A stretch of 64,000 nt of DNA, taken from contig CAKJVC010000021.1 of the NCBI GenBank assembly GCA_918026815.1, positions 806,001 to 870,000 on the forward strand, read 5' to 3'. This DNA comes from Chalara sp. BL73. Lineage: Eukaryota > Ascomycota > Leotiomycetes > Helotiales. The notes under the pieces are model-generated. The model worked only from the letters and a program-made list of their open reading frames with translations. It had not been told where the DNA came from and searched no databases. Position 1 is the stretch's first letter. Each line of letters begins with the position of its first letter. The position numbers were made by a program, and so were the translations under genes. Positions 1 to 10,979 of the stretch are shown here, one piece after another.

Positions 1-205
1 GCTTCAAATGGCACAGGTTAGCGGATAGTATTCAGAGCATCTAGAAGGAAATAAAAACAAAGCCAAATAGACTGACAGCGTGGTATGTAAGTGCTTGTCT
101 CTCGGACCAGTGGAGATCTTAATAGCCACAGCCACTATATTCTTCAGCCTTGTTTACCGAAGACGCCGGAATCGGCTCTGCTAATTGAGATTGTGCCGAC
201 CATTG

Positions 206-245
206 CCGGGATACCGGGATGCCAGGATGCTAGGATACTAGGATG
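206..245. repeat. Five-copy 8-bp tandem repeat
   Basis: Five consecutive 8-bp units with the consensus CYRGGATR (ccgggata, ccgggatg, ccaggatg, ctaggata, ctaggatg). Neighbouring copies differ only by transitions. It lies about 230 bp upstream of the CoA-transferase start, in what should be promoter DNA. It looks like a decaying minisatellite; no function can be read from it. Confidence 0.75.
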
Positions 246-478
246 TGGGGTAGTTTGAGGCAAGGCTACGTCCCACTACATCATCGCTGAGTTAACATCC
301 ACTTAGATAGCTTTGCGAGTTGCTTACAACCTTGAGGCTTGATTTTACTTTCTAGCTACTTATAAACATTCTCCTGCTCCTACGATGTTCTTTTGGTGTT
401 CCAAATCTCCACTCGCCATATTTTCTTGCCCTTCCCCTTTCTTTACTTCAATTGAGCCTCTTTTTTCTCAAAGCCAAT

Positions 479-2295
479 ATGGCGTCCTCAGCAGCTCTCA
501 CAGCTTCTGCAGCTCTAAAGTCCCGCATTCGACGGCCGTCCCTCCTCAGTAAACTCGCCCATCCTGAGGACCTCTTGGGACATTTCCCTCATGGGGCTTA
601 CATTGGATGGTCAGGCTTCACAGGTGTTGGATATCCCAAGTATGTCAAGCCAAAGATCCCAGGCAGTCTTCCTTGAGTTATCAATAGACCGGCGGATTCG
701 TGGACAATCGATCAAACACTGGACAAAGCAAATATTAACAACTTTACCATGATAGAAAGATCCCAACTATGCTTGCAGACCATGTCGAGAAGAATAGCTT
801 GCAGGGTCAGCTCAAGTATTCGCTATTTGTTGGTGCATCATCTGGGGCTGAGACGGAAAACCGCTGGGCGGCATTGAATATGATTGAGAGACGAAGTCCT
901 CATCAAGTTGGAAAATCAATTGCAAAAGGAATTAATAATGGCGAAATCAAATTCTTCGACAAACATTTGTCTATGTTTCCGGTAGATTTGGTTTATGTGA
1001 GTTGCGATGATCTAGAATTAGAAGGACAAGCTTTTGATTTTTGATTTTTGGTTTTAGGGATTTTATACAAAAGATCGACCGAATAAGAAGCTAGATGTTG
1101 TCATTGTGGAAGCAACTGCGATCACAGAAGATGGAGGAATCATTCCAGGAGCATCTGTGGGAGCTTCCCCGGAATTGATACAAATGGCAGACAAGGTAAG
1201 AAACCAAATGCTTTGCAGAGTTAAAGCTGACAGGATTGTCAGATCATCATCGAAGTCAACACATCCATGCCCTCTTTTGAGGGACTTCACGATATCACTA
1301 TGACACAGCTTCCACCCAACCGAAAACCTTACCTAATCATGGCTCCTGAAGACCGCATTGGCACGACATATATCCCTGTGGACACCGAGAAGATTGTTGC
1401 TATCATCGAATCCGATTATCGAGATCAGACAGTTGCCAATACCCCTGCAGACGAAGATTCCGCAGCCATTGCGAACCATTTGATTGATTTCTTGGAGCAC
1501 GAGGTTGCGAAAGACCGTCTTCCTAAGAACTTGCTACCTCTCCAGTCTGGTATTGGCAACATCGCCAATGCTGTCATCGGTGGGCTCGCAACTTCAAAGT
1601 TCGAGCATCTTAAAGTCTGGACCGAGGTTTTGCAGGATACATTCCTCGATCTTTTCGATTCGGGACGTCTAGACTTTGCGACAGCCACGTCTATTCGATT
1701 TTCTCCAGAAGGATTTAAGCGATTTTATGACGGATGGGAACAATACTATGATAAACTTCTGCTCAGATCTCAGCAAGTTTCTAACTCTCCTGAAATCATC
1801 AGAAGACTTGGCGTTATCGGCATGAATACTCCCGTAGAGGTTGATATCTATGCTCATGCAAACAGTACTTGTGTTATGGGCTCGCGTATGCTTAATGGCC
1901 TTGGAGGATCCGCCGACTTCCTCCGTTCTTCAAAGTACAGTATCATGCACACACCCTCTACCAGACCATCAAAGATCGACCCACGTGGAGTAAGCTGTAT
2001 CGTGCCTATGTGCACACATATTGACCAGACGGAGCACGATCTCGACGTGGTTGTCACTGAGCAAGGATTGGCAGACGTGCGAGGTCTGAGTCCAAAGGAG
2101 AGGGCCAAAGTCATCATTGAAAAGTGTGCTCATCCCGATTATAAGCCATTGTTGGAAGACTACTTTAAGAAGGCAGAGTTTTACTGTATAAAGAGAGGAT
2201 GGGGCCATGAGCCACATTTATTGTGGAATAGCTTTGATATGCACAAGGCATTAGACGAGGAGGGAAGCATGAAGAAGTTGAAGACTTGGGGTTAA
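479..2295 (+). CDS. ACH1: Acetyl-CoA hydrolase / CoA transferase (Ach1)
   Basis: This is an Ach1-family enzyme, known in fungi as a mitochondrial CoA transferase that moves CoA between succinyl-CoA and acetate or propionate and was first described as an acetyl-CoA hydrolase. Introns are read at 640-755, 997-1057 and 1196-1242. The four exons join in phase to give 530 residues, the usual family length. The ATG at 479 is chosen because the family start (MASSAAL then a basic RRPS stretch) begins there; no in-frame ATG lies just upstream. The N-terminal [16 protein letters not shown] segment, [11 protein letters not shown] near residue 281, the GxGGxxDF motif (GLGGSADF, residues 399-406) and [10 protein letters not shown] near 453 are all family hallmarks. 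No N-terminal peroxisomal or clear mitochondrial signal stands out beyond the basic first 20 residues. The gene appears intact. Confidence 0.95.
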
Positions 2296-3697
2296 AGTTA
2301 TTTTATTAGCGATAGAGCGGAATGTATGCATACTGAAATAGGCAGGAAGGGGCAAATGGTGTAGAGAGTATATACACCAGTCATATAAAGTTTCACACTC
2401 AAAGAGATTTGGTTTCATTGCAAATATTTTAAGGAGTATTCATACTTCATTACAGTATAGCAAATAGGACTTTAAAATACCAAGTTCTTAGTTCAACACC
2501 TCACAGTAGTCAAGATTATCTGTAAAGTAATCCAAACGCAAGGCTATCAAGCAATGAAGAATTTTGGGCTTATACTCACAAGCAATAATGCATGGACGAT
2601 CTTAAGACATTAGAGAAGGCACATAAAAGGCACATCTAATGCTTTTTAATACCTCATGGAAGCTCCTCTGCCATCTTCTCAAATATCGAATCATCACATA
2701 ACCGGTAGTGATGTACAATTAATATGTTAACATCAAAAGAGGGCAGTGATAGTTTTAAGGTTGCCCATTCGATATCTTTAAAAATGGTATGTTACGTGCT
2801 ACCGCTCTCTTGGAAATCATGTCAAAGCCTGTGACATCTATACAAACCAGATTTTTTTACTATATTACACTTATATACAATTCTTCTATTAAGGAAACTC
2901 ACTCGAGCGATATGAGGTCTCGTCAGCTTCTAAAATACTTCAGTCGACCCTACCAGATATCGAGGCACATCCACTGATCAGACCTAGTTGTCATTAAGGC
3001 AGGAGCGAAACGGGCCTTCCATCTTCTAGTGTATCAGGATTCAACAACTAAGTTGGCAGTTAGCATATGATCCAATCCTCCTCGGCAAGGCAACGGTGGG
3101 CAGCACAAAGTCTAGCAGTTACAATGCAGATAATTTTCATTAGCTACTTCGAAACTTGCGGCCGGACGGGGTATAGTCGACTGCCCCATAAAGCGGCCTT
3201 CTTGGAAATACAAGGTTCAGGAACAAATAATCGGTCACTTCAATCAGCATAGAACGTAAGTTATGAGGGGATCATGCTTATGTTCTTGCCTTTCAAAGGT
3301 GAGCTTTACCAGCCTTGGTATTGTTGTTGGTATTTGGTATTGCCCCTGAAACGTCTCGCTTAATTTTTAAAGAGTGGGTGAACAACAATAGCAACTGTAC
3401 CTATTCTCTTCATTAGGGCAGAAATTTTCTAGATGCAAGGGTATAAGAGAACAGATTGTTTCCCTTCTCTGAAACATCTCTTTCTCTCCTCGCAACACTT
3501 TCTCGGATATCAAGGCCTACCAACTTTCAGTTGCCGACCCACGACATCACAATCTTACAGGAAGACTTAATTCTTTGTCAACGACACATAGCAACGCTTA
3601 GGCTTACACACGTAACTGTGTTTTGCTTGTACCCATACAAATTCACATACTTGTACCTGTCCGCTAATCGTCCGTTTCTGCTATCGTAATTATAGCA
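2296..3697. other. Intergenic, no gene seen
   Basis: AT-rich DNA between two plus-strand genes. Only short open frames without family resemblance or plausible splice partners are present. The last 250 bp, pyrimidine-rich before the ATG at 3698, are probably the promoter and 5' UTR of the next gene. Confidence 0.6.
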
Positions 3698-4734
3698 ATG
3701 GCGGACCAAGTCACCAAGAGCGATTTTCGAAAGATGCTTGAGAAGGGATTGAGGGTAAGTAGCAAATCATCCAATGCCTAACAAACATCTTAAATCCACA
3801 CGTGATTGTCAGCAAAGATGCCAATAACAGCAAATAGGGAAGAGATGCCACCAAAGAAGCCGAACAGTTCGCAGCGTATCATCTAGAAGAGGTCAAGCTA
3901 GACTTCTTGGTTATCATGCAAGATTCTTTTGGCAAATTCTCAGACATCGTCAACGCTACAATCGAGGTCGCCCATGAGAAGTCGGAGATGTATAGGGAGG
4001 CGATGAACGATGCGTCCAAGTTCGCGACCGAAGCGGACGCTGCCGTCAGGAATTCCAAGATCATGATAGAGGAGTTGGGCAAGGAGCTGGAGGATGTGAA
4101 GAGAAAGCTGGCAAAGGCAAACAAGGTGATTTCAATCTTGAAGTCTGATGCGAGGAGGACAGGAGCAGCCGAGGAAGAAGCCACCCAGAAGCCCCCCGTC
4201 ACCGAAACGACAACCAAAGAGACACACATTGAAACAGGCACCATCAACGAGACCAAGACAGAGGAAGCCACCGAGTCCACCAGCCAAACCTCTGCAGTGC
4301 CTCCTAATACTGGATTCGGCAGCTTTGACACGCTTCCCTCTTTCTCCTCCTTCACTCCCTCAACCGCTCCTTCATCTTCCCGCTTCGGCACCCCCTCCTT
4401 CGGCACTCCTGCCTCATCGACTACCACTACCACCACCACCACCACTCCCGCTTCCTCTCTCGGTGCTTCTTCCTCTCCCCCTCCGCCCACCGCTCCTACA
4501 TCCTCCTCCTTCGGCAAGCAGCCTATGTGGCAAACCTTCGGCAAGCCCTCCACCTTCGCCTCCACTCCCGCAGACGCCAAGCCAACCCCTTCTGCTTCTC
4601 CTGCTTCTTCTGGAAACAAGAAGAGAAAGTACGGTGGCCTTTTCGGCAGCGACGACGAGGAGGATGTAGAGGAGGAGGACGAGGGGGAGGAGACAGAGGG
4701 TTCGCCTTCGAAGAAGGCATGTACGGATTTTTAA
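3698..4734 (+). CDS. Unknown coiled-coil protein with FG dipeptides and acidic tail
   Basis: I do not recognise this gene. The ATG at 3698 opens a 19-codon exon (MADQVTKSDFRKMLEKGLR), joined in phase across an intron at 3755-3837 to a long second exon; total 317 residues. Residues about 20-135 are charged and Ala/Lys/Glu-rich with heptad-like spacing, suggesting a helix or coiled coil. Residues about 150-280 are Ser/Thr/Pro-rich and low complexity, with a run of nine Thr and scattered FG dipeptides (FGSF, FGTPSFGTP, FGKQ, FGKP, LFGS). A basic KKRK cluster follows, then a strongly acidic stretch (DDEEDVEEEDEGEE). FG motifs, a nuclear-localisation-like cluster and an acidic tail hint at a nuclear or pore-associated role, but that is inference. 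Codon bias (C/G at wobble in the low-complexity part) creates a long antisense open frame, which is ignored. Confidence 0.75.
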
Positions 4735-6082
4735 TTCGCTATTTTGGGGCGGCGTTTGGGGGTCTAGCATTTTGCGGTTATGCTTGCTTCTTTTCCTTGT
4801 TGTAAATAGTCACTCCTGCCAATGAGACCTGGTGTTTCCCGAAATATTCTCTCCGAGATGGAAATTTCAAATATACCTGCCTTCTTCGTGTGTGGTACGG
4901 ACGTTCTATTCGGAGGAGGAGAGCCCAGAATACTCGGAAGGTATAATGACATACGGCTAGTCTTTCATAGGCCTTTTGATTCAATGAATTCAAGGCTGTA
5001 CCACATGATAAATGGGAGTTATAAGGCTGATTTCCGCAGTCTTTCTACGACCTTGAGATCACCAAACATAATGCCTGAAGCTACTGCTTGGAGTTCCAGA
5101 CTCTCTGAAATATCCCAATATCTCTATGTTCTTTAGAATCTTTTATAGAATTCGACGCTACTTTCAATACATGAATATATAGTAGCATTTGAACAGCCTC
5201 CACTTTAGTCTCACATATTGGGTGCTTGATTTCACCATCAGCTCAGGATAGTTGATTTGGCAAGCGCGGTGGATACCTAGGTAGTTAAATGAACGGCCTG
5301 GGTGTGTTATGGAGCATGAAGCAATGACGGCAGTTCTGTGATAAAGAGGCAGGAAGGGGAAGTGCATTCTGATTTTGTGTCTTTGACCTATTGAAGCTAT
5401 TGGCGCATCTCTCCCATACAGAGAAGCGGAATATGACAGTGCGTTTACAGTAAAAGAATGTTTACGTGTATGTACCTATTCTGTGAATGATGAGAGCGCT
5501 GTGTATTTCCCATATAAATAGGAAGGCACCGGATGATGAGAGAGGGAATCTAGGAAAGCTCAGTGCCAACTACTTGACTAATCGCCACTGCTGAGAATGC
5601 CTAACACTAAGTATACCTTTTTTCAAGCAACATGCATCAACGCCAAGTCTCAAAGCTAGAATGAGCAGATTGGACAAGGCGTAGTGACCGTGGAAATGCA
5701 ATCCGCATAATCATCTCGGTCATGATTATCGATACTCGGGCCCGAAATTTACGTGTAACATCAGATACAGCACGAGCCTTCGCCTTCTCTGTTGACTAGA
5801 CCGAAAGTGTCGAACCCGATAATCCTAGCGTAGCATTCATGCGGGAGCGATACTACCTCTTGTTTTACTCGCGAAGGAGAAAAGCTTAGCCTAGGAATTA
5901 TGCCGGACATAAGAAGTCTCAGATGACTTTCCTGTGAGAATACGTCATCTTTGTTCTGCGTTATTCGCGAAGGATATATAGCTCCCAAGACGCTTTATCT
6001 TTCTGAAATCCTGATAATTGATGGTCCATTCTGAAGCTATCCTCACAAATTATTGGCAAACAACCACAAAAGTCCCCAACCA
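4735..6082. other. Intergenic, no gene seen
   Basis: About 1.35 kb without a recognisable gene on either strand. It should hold the terminator of the upstream gene and the promoter of the SDR gene. Short open frames of up to about 100 codons have no family features. Confidence 0.55.
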
Positions 6083-7036
6083 ATGATGGCAGCTCAAAAG
6101 ACAATCTTCATAACCGGAGCTACAGGATACGTCGGCTCGGTTATCACCGAGTTCGCGATTGCCGATGGATATGCAGTTCGCGGACTCTCCCGCAGCGAGT
6201 CCGGCGATGCAAAACTCAAAGCCCTTGGTGCCGCGCCGGTACGAGGAGACCTAACATCGCTCGGCGTGATTCGCGATGAGAGCGCAAAAGCAGATTTCGT
6301 GCTCCACCTTGCAACCGCATACGTCCTTGGCCAAACTCCTTCTTACGAAGACGTGATCGACATCGACTCCGCTGCGCTAGACGCCATTGCCGAAGCCTTG
6401 GAAGGTACCAACAAAGCCCTCATCTTTACTTCTGGAACGTTAAGTGCGCTTCCGCACCCAGATGGAGAAGAGACCACGGAGTCCTCGCCGCGTAATCCTT
6501 CGCCTATCAACACTCGCGGTAAGGTCGAGGACAAAGCTTTAAACCTTGTGAGCAGGGGTATCAAAGTAATATCGATCAGACTGGCACCCTATGTCTACGG
6601 CCGCGGCGGCAGCGGAGTGAAGCTGTTCATGGATATGGGTGCGAAAAATGGAAGTATAGTGACTGTCGATGGTGGAAAGAGCAAGACGACTATTGTCCAT
6701 GTTGATGACGCCGCACGTCTTTATTTGCTTGCAGCCGAGAAGGGCGAGGCAGGAGAGACGTTCAATGCCAGCGGTGGGACGGATGTAACACAGGGGCAGA
6801 TTGCCGAAGCCATTGCCAAGGAGATAGGTGTACAGGTGGAGAATATCACTGTGGCAGTTGCGAATGAACGGATAGGTGAGATCTTTACGTTCTTCTTGAA
6901 CGCTGAGAATAGGGCGTCTGGCAAGAAGGCGCAGGTGGAGCTGGGTTGGCAGCCAAAAGGATTGGGAATTTTGGACGAGATCACGGCTGGGTCGTATCAG
7001 GAAGTTGTTAAGGAATTGAGGAAGGATCCTGCTTGA
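6083..7036 (+). CDS. NAD-dependent epimerase/dehydratase, atypical SDR
   Basis: Single-exon gene of 317 residues (316 if translation starts at the second ATG, 6086). The N-terminus carries the Rossmann dinucleotide-binding motif TGATGYVGS directly after a short beta strand (KTIFI), as in extended or atypical short-chain dehydrogenases. A conserved GDLTSL segment and a LAPYVYGRGGSGV segment follow, as in NAD(P)H-binding epimerase-like proteins. The canonical YxxxK catalytic pair is not obvious: the equivalent stretch reads NTRGKVEDKAL, with Lys but no Tyr four residues before it. This is usual in the atypical SDR subgroup to which many fungal copies belong. The substrate cannot be predicted. 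Neighbours give no pathway clue, so it may be a stand-alone oxidoreductase. Confidence 0.88.
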   Translation: MMAAQKTIFITGATGYVGSVITEFAIADGYAVRGLSRSESGDAKLKALGAAPVRGDLTSLGVIRDESAKADFVLHLATAYVLGQTPSYEDVIDIDSAALDAIAEALEGTNKALIFTSGTLSALPHPDGEETTESSPRNPSPINTRGKVEDKALNLVSRGIKVISIRLAPYVYGRGGSGVKLFMDMGAKNGSIVTVDGGKSKTTIVHVDDAARLYLLAAEKGEAGETFNASGGTDVTQGQIAEAIAKEIGVQVENITVAVANERIGEIFTFFLNAENRASGKKAQVELGWQPKGLGILDEITAGSYQEVVKELRKDPA

Positions 7037-7691
7037 AAAGCGAATAGCTGAGTTAAGCACTCCTAAGCTGTGGCATCTTCAGAGCAAGATTTAATGTGGG
7101 AGATTAAATGCCCATCTCAGAGCGCTTATTCTGTCGAATCTTTGTTCTTTGGCTTGAATATTAAATAGTCTTGGAAAGGGCCTACAAAGTCGATTCTACC
7201 CTTTGAGCAGATTCTCTGTTTCTAAAGACAACTTTAGTCGCTCACCTTCACCCATCTCCTCATTCCGTTTCTCGCCGGAATAGTCCTAGCTGTTACAGAG
7301 TAATGCTTACTTGGTGGCTTAACAAACCCGAAAATAGAGACTGAATTGAAATACTTATGGCAAGATTGTTGTTAGGTGTTGTTGATGTTAATAAGCGCTG
7401 GACTTTTTAAACTTGACAGATTGATCAGCTGTATTTACTGAGGACGATACAATTCTTGGTAATCAAGTGGTAGTAAAGTCTATCATGGAGGCGCCTCTAA
7501 GCAGTAATGTATGAAGAGAAAACAGAGGAACCCCCCCTGCGCCTTGATCTTTTTGTTCTTCATAATATGTACAAATCTAGCCTGCTATATGCTGTTAAAG
7601 GGCAATACCAAAAGTCCTCCGATCTTCTAACGCCGCATTAAACCTTCTATATATCCCTGAATTCCGGTTGCTTTATGCTCCTGTGATAAGA
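7037..7691. other. Convergent intergenic spacer
   Basis: 3' flanks of two convergent genes. AT-rich; nothing gene-like is visible. Confidence 0.6.
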
Positions 7692-8753
7692 TCAAACTAC
7701 CGCTCCCGAAGCCTTCACCCGTCTAAACTTGGGCATGTTGAATCTTCCAGCAAGTGGTTGCTTCTTCGTATCAGTCGTAGAGTCACCGTACGCTGCCTTA
7801 TTGCCCTTCCTTCTTCCAGTTTTCACGTCTCTCCTGCTTGCACAGCAGCAACTCAATCCCAGGTGAATCGCAAAGCCGAATATGGTAAATGCACATCCCA
7901 CCCACATGAACGCAAACATCTGTGTCCCAACCTCTGCACCAATATTCAGTCCATCCTGGCTGGTAATAACATTTCGGAAGATAATGAACATGACGGTAGC
8001 TATAACGGTAGCTATAGTTGTTAAAAGCGCGGCGGTGAACGTCCAGATCGCAATTGGGAAGCTCCACCATCTCGAGTACAGCACAACGGGAGTGACGAAG
8101 ATAGAGACAACGTTCATGCAGATTCCGGTAAGGAAACAGCCGAACATGACATTACTTGCAATCCGGATCAGCCTTAAGATATTGTTGATATCATTCGGTA
8201 GTGCAACAGTGGCTCCTGATAGCAATTCATTGAGAATGATCTGAACAGGATTGAACCAGTAAAGAGTCTTTGGGCTAGAGCATCGAGTGATTCCTTCATC
8301 GTTATATCCTTCACAAAAATTCCACAAGCCAACCTGGTAAAAGTCGTGCAAACCGAGAGACCTCGCAAGAGAATTGACTAATGTGATACCGTCCGTGGAG
8401 GCGGGAATAATATTTGTGAGGTCGAGCTTGAAGAACCAAGTATCGCGTACGACGGCCTTCTTGTTGATATTGCCAATGATTGTCTGAGATAGTCAGCAAA
8501 ACCATCTTCCAGATAACTATATACATACCAAGAGGAGAAAGATGACCGAGATGAAAAAGAAAAAGCAGGCAAGTGCAATGGCATGTTTGCGCGTTTTTGT
8601 TGCTTTCTTGAGATCAACACCAGGGACGTATGTAGAGGCTGGTGAAGTTGGATTTCCATCTGCACTCTCTCTTTTCTCGGTATCGGCTGATGAATTCAAG
8701 GTGCTTTCTCTCTGTGCTTGCTTCCTGCTCGATCTGAATTTTGGGAGGACCAT
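7692..8753 (-). CDS. SUR7/PalI-family four-TM membrane protein
   Basis: Two exons (8753-8529 and 8483-7692) flank a 45-nt intron and join in phase to give 338 residues. Topology matches SUR7/PalI proteins: a cytosolic N-terminus, TM1 at about 57-75, a long extracellular loop, TM2 about 186-206, TM3 about 217-243, TM4 about 263-285 and a basic cytosolic tail. The loop carries the claudin-like signature GLWNFC (127-132) followed by a second Cys at 143, diagnostic for this family. SUR7 proteins mark eisosome-associated plasma-membrane domains, while PalI acts in ambient-pH signalling. Length and loop fit the SUR7 side better, but I cannot separate them further. A CCC cluster after TM4 could be palmitoylated (inference). 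Confidence 0.9.
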
Positions 8754-9587
8754 TTTAGCGATTGTGAGTTGTTGAGAGATAGGGTATCAATAGACAAACG
8801 AATCCGTGTGTATTTTGTTGTCCAGCAACCGCTCCATACAACTCCGCTTCTTGTGTCATCAATGGTGATACCGCAGCAGAAAAGCCTCACGATGCCCAAG
8901 CCAAAAGTAGAGCAAAGATGAGACGAGGTTGAAGTTTCTCTCGGGAACTATTATGGTTGTCTTACATTTGCTTGCTGCGTCATCCCAAGAGTCAGCCAAG
9001 CGAACTTTATGGCTGCTGGAGGCGCAGTGGCGAGCGGAAGGGTTGGCGCTATATGGCCCTAAAGAGCCTCACAGGGCTTGATATCCAATACTTCTCTCGT
9101 ATCAGGCGCATCTTCCCTGGAGGTGATCCTTGGACCCTGAAAGAGGCTGCATCGTATCCTTCCCAGAGCCATGTACCGAACGCGTATTAATGACAGGGGG
9201 ACGAAAGCCCAAAGAGTCAAAAAAATTAAATCAACTGGAAACCCCAAATCACTTTCGGATGGACAAGACCTGGTGAGGCTTATTTGAACTTTCTATTCCC
9301 CAACTTCGAGGCCTGGATCCTCCTGTAAGCGCGGTCTTTGAGATATTAATCTTTCGATTAGTGCCTTGTCCCCCCCAAATCTCTCCCTCACGGCATATTC
9401 CCGGTTCTGCCGTTTTTCCGGTGTCCACCTCGACGTCATCGTCTCGATTTTTCTTCTGGGCGATCGGCCACATCAGAGATAAACGGTATCTTGGAATTAG
9501 AGCAGGAAGCACTGGATTGCCGCCGCCCTCCAGCGCTGGCATCGTCTTCTTGAAAGGCAGTGAGCAGGCTCAATACATTTCTCAACC
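8754..9587. other. Divergent promoter region
   Basis: 834 bp between the divergent SUR7-like and PLC-like genes. It probably holds both promoters. Short open frames here show no conserved features. Confidence 0.55.
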
Positions 9588-10979
9588 ATGCGGTTTTCGT
9601 CCTTTCTGCCGTATGCCTGTGGCTGGCTCATCAACTTTGTAGCAATTGCTCAAGACACGCCAAGTTCACAATCCAGCTCTTTCACGTCACTTACTGGCGC
9701 TTCTGAAGCTCGAACACCGACTGGAAACTACCTCCGTCTCTCCTCAACCATCACACTTAGGACATCAATTCCTGTTTCTACTGAGGCCTTAGTCTCTACC
9801 ATTTCAAGTGGTTCTACCACAGTTCTATCAACCTATGGATCGACTACTATATTTGATGCAACTACAGCGACGATTGTTGGTAATTCAACGGAATCAACTA
9901 CAACGCCATCACAAACCTTCCTCCAAGGCTCCAATCGGCCGACCACATCAATAGTAAACGGTACATCGAACGCTACGTCAGTCTCGACATCCGCACAACC
10001 CACAAATACACGACCCTGCAACAACTATGCAGAGTTCTGCGAACGGAAATATGGGAATATCACTGAGGTCGCAACTCATAATTCTCCGTTTATCAAGGCT
10101 GGGAATGTCGCTGCCAACCAGGCTCTCCCCGTAACCACTCAGCTCAATGACGGTGTCCGCATGCTACAGGGACAGATGCACATTGTCAATGGCATTCCGT
10201 ATTTTTGCCACACCTCGTGCGACGTGCTGAATTCGGGTCCGATCACAACATACTTGGGACAAGTGAAAGAATGGGTGGATGACCACCCTTTTGACGTTGT
10301 CACAATTCTACTTGGAAATGGCAACTACTCGAAAGTTACAGATTACTCTTCGTTCATCGAAGAGACAGGCATAGTAAAGTATGCCTACGTCCCTGACAAG
10401 ATTCCAATGGGTATCAATGACTGGCCAACGTTAGCACAGATGATTTTGGGCGGGAAGCGTGTGATCATTTTCATGGATTACGAAGCCAACCAAACAGCTG
10501 TTCCATGGATCCTGGACGAATTCTCTCAGGTGTGGGAGACGCCGTTTGATCCCACGGATCGTAATTTCCCATGCACCGTCCAACGGCCACCGGATCTTTC
10601 AGAAGCAGACACCAAGAATCGTCTATACATTGCCAATCATAATCTCAACTACGACATCAATATCCTCGGCAACAGCCTCCTCGTTCCTAATATCCCACTG
10701 CTGAACATCACGAATAATGTCACCGGCTTCGGCTCCCTTGGTACGACCGCAACCGGGTGCACCGCGCAGTGGGGATACCCTCCTAAATTCCTAAATGTGG
10801 ATTATTACAACGTCGGGAACGGGTCAGTATTTGAGGTGGCAGCGAATCTTAACAATGTCACGTATACTCGGGAATGCTGCGGCTTACCAGCGAGCGGAGC
10901 AAAGAGTCTTCAGGTTGCAAGCCGTGGATCGCTGGTTGCTGCGTTTGTGGTAGTCATATTTTCTTGGACTTTCTTGTAA
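9588..10979 (+). CDS. GPI-anchored PLC-like phosphodiesterase
   Basis: Single exon, 463 residues, starting at ATG 9588. The first about 21 residues form a secretion signal. Residues about 25-145 are Ser/Thr-rich, probably O-glycosylated. The rest matches the PLC-like TIM-barrel phosphodiesterase fold of fungal cell-surface proteins: it starts around the NYAEFCERKYGNITEVATHN segment, whose ATHN supplies the first catalytic-type His, and continues through a CHTSC motif holding the second His, WVDDHPFDVVTILLGN and VIIFMDYEAN. Several NxS/T sites and paired cysteines support an extracellular location. The last about 20 residues are hydrophobic after a small-residue stretch (ASGAKS), as in GPI-anchored proteins. 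Substrate is unknown; family members are assigned by fold, not by shown activity. Confidence 0.9.
   Translation: MRFSSFLPYACGWLINFVAIAQDTPSSQSSSFTSLTGASEARTPTGNYLRLSSTITLRTSIPVSTEALVSTISSGSTTVLSTYGSTTIFDATTATIVGNSTESTTTPSQTFLQGSNRPTTSIVNGTSNATSVSTSAQPTNTRPCNNYAEFCERKYGNITEVATHNSPFIKAGNVAANQALPVTTQLNDGVRMLQGQMHIVNGIPYFCHTSCDVLNSGPITTYLGQVKEWVDDHPFDVVTILLGNGNYSKVTDYSSFIEETGIVKYAYVPDKIPMGINDWPTLAQMILGGKRVIIFMDYEANQTAVPWILDEFSQVWETPFDPTDRNFPCTVQRPPDLSEADTKNRLYIANHNLNYDINILGNSLLVPNIPLLNITNNVTGFGSLGTTATGCTAQWGYPPKFLNVDYYNVGNGSVFEVAANLNNVTYTRECCGLPASGAKSLQVASRGSLVAAFVVVIFSWTFL

Noticed and set aside
3879..4619. 246-codon open frame antisense to the FG-containing gene
   Set aside because: It arises from C/T-rich wobble positions and the Ser/Thr/Pro repeat of the plus-strand gene; its own product is a Val/Glu/Gly low-complexity string with no domain.
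6539..7060. 173-codon minus-strand open frame under the SDR gene
   Set aside because: It overlaps a well-supported Rossmann-fold gene and has no recognisable features.
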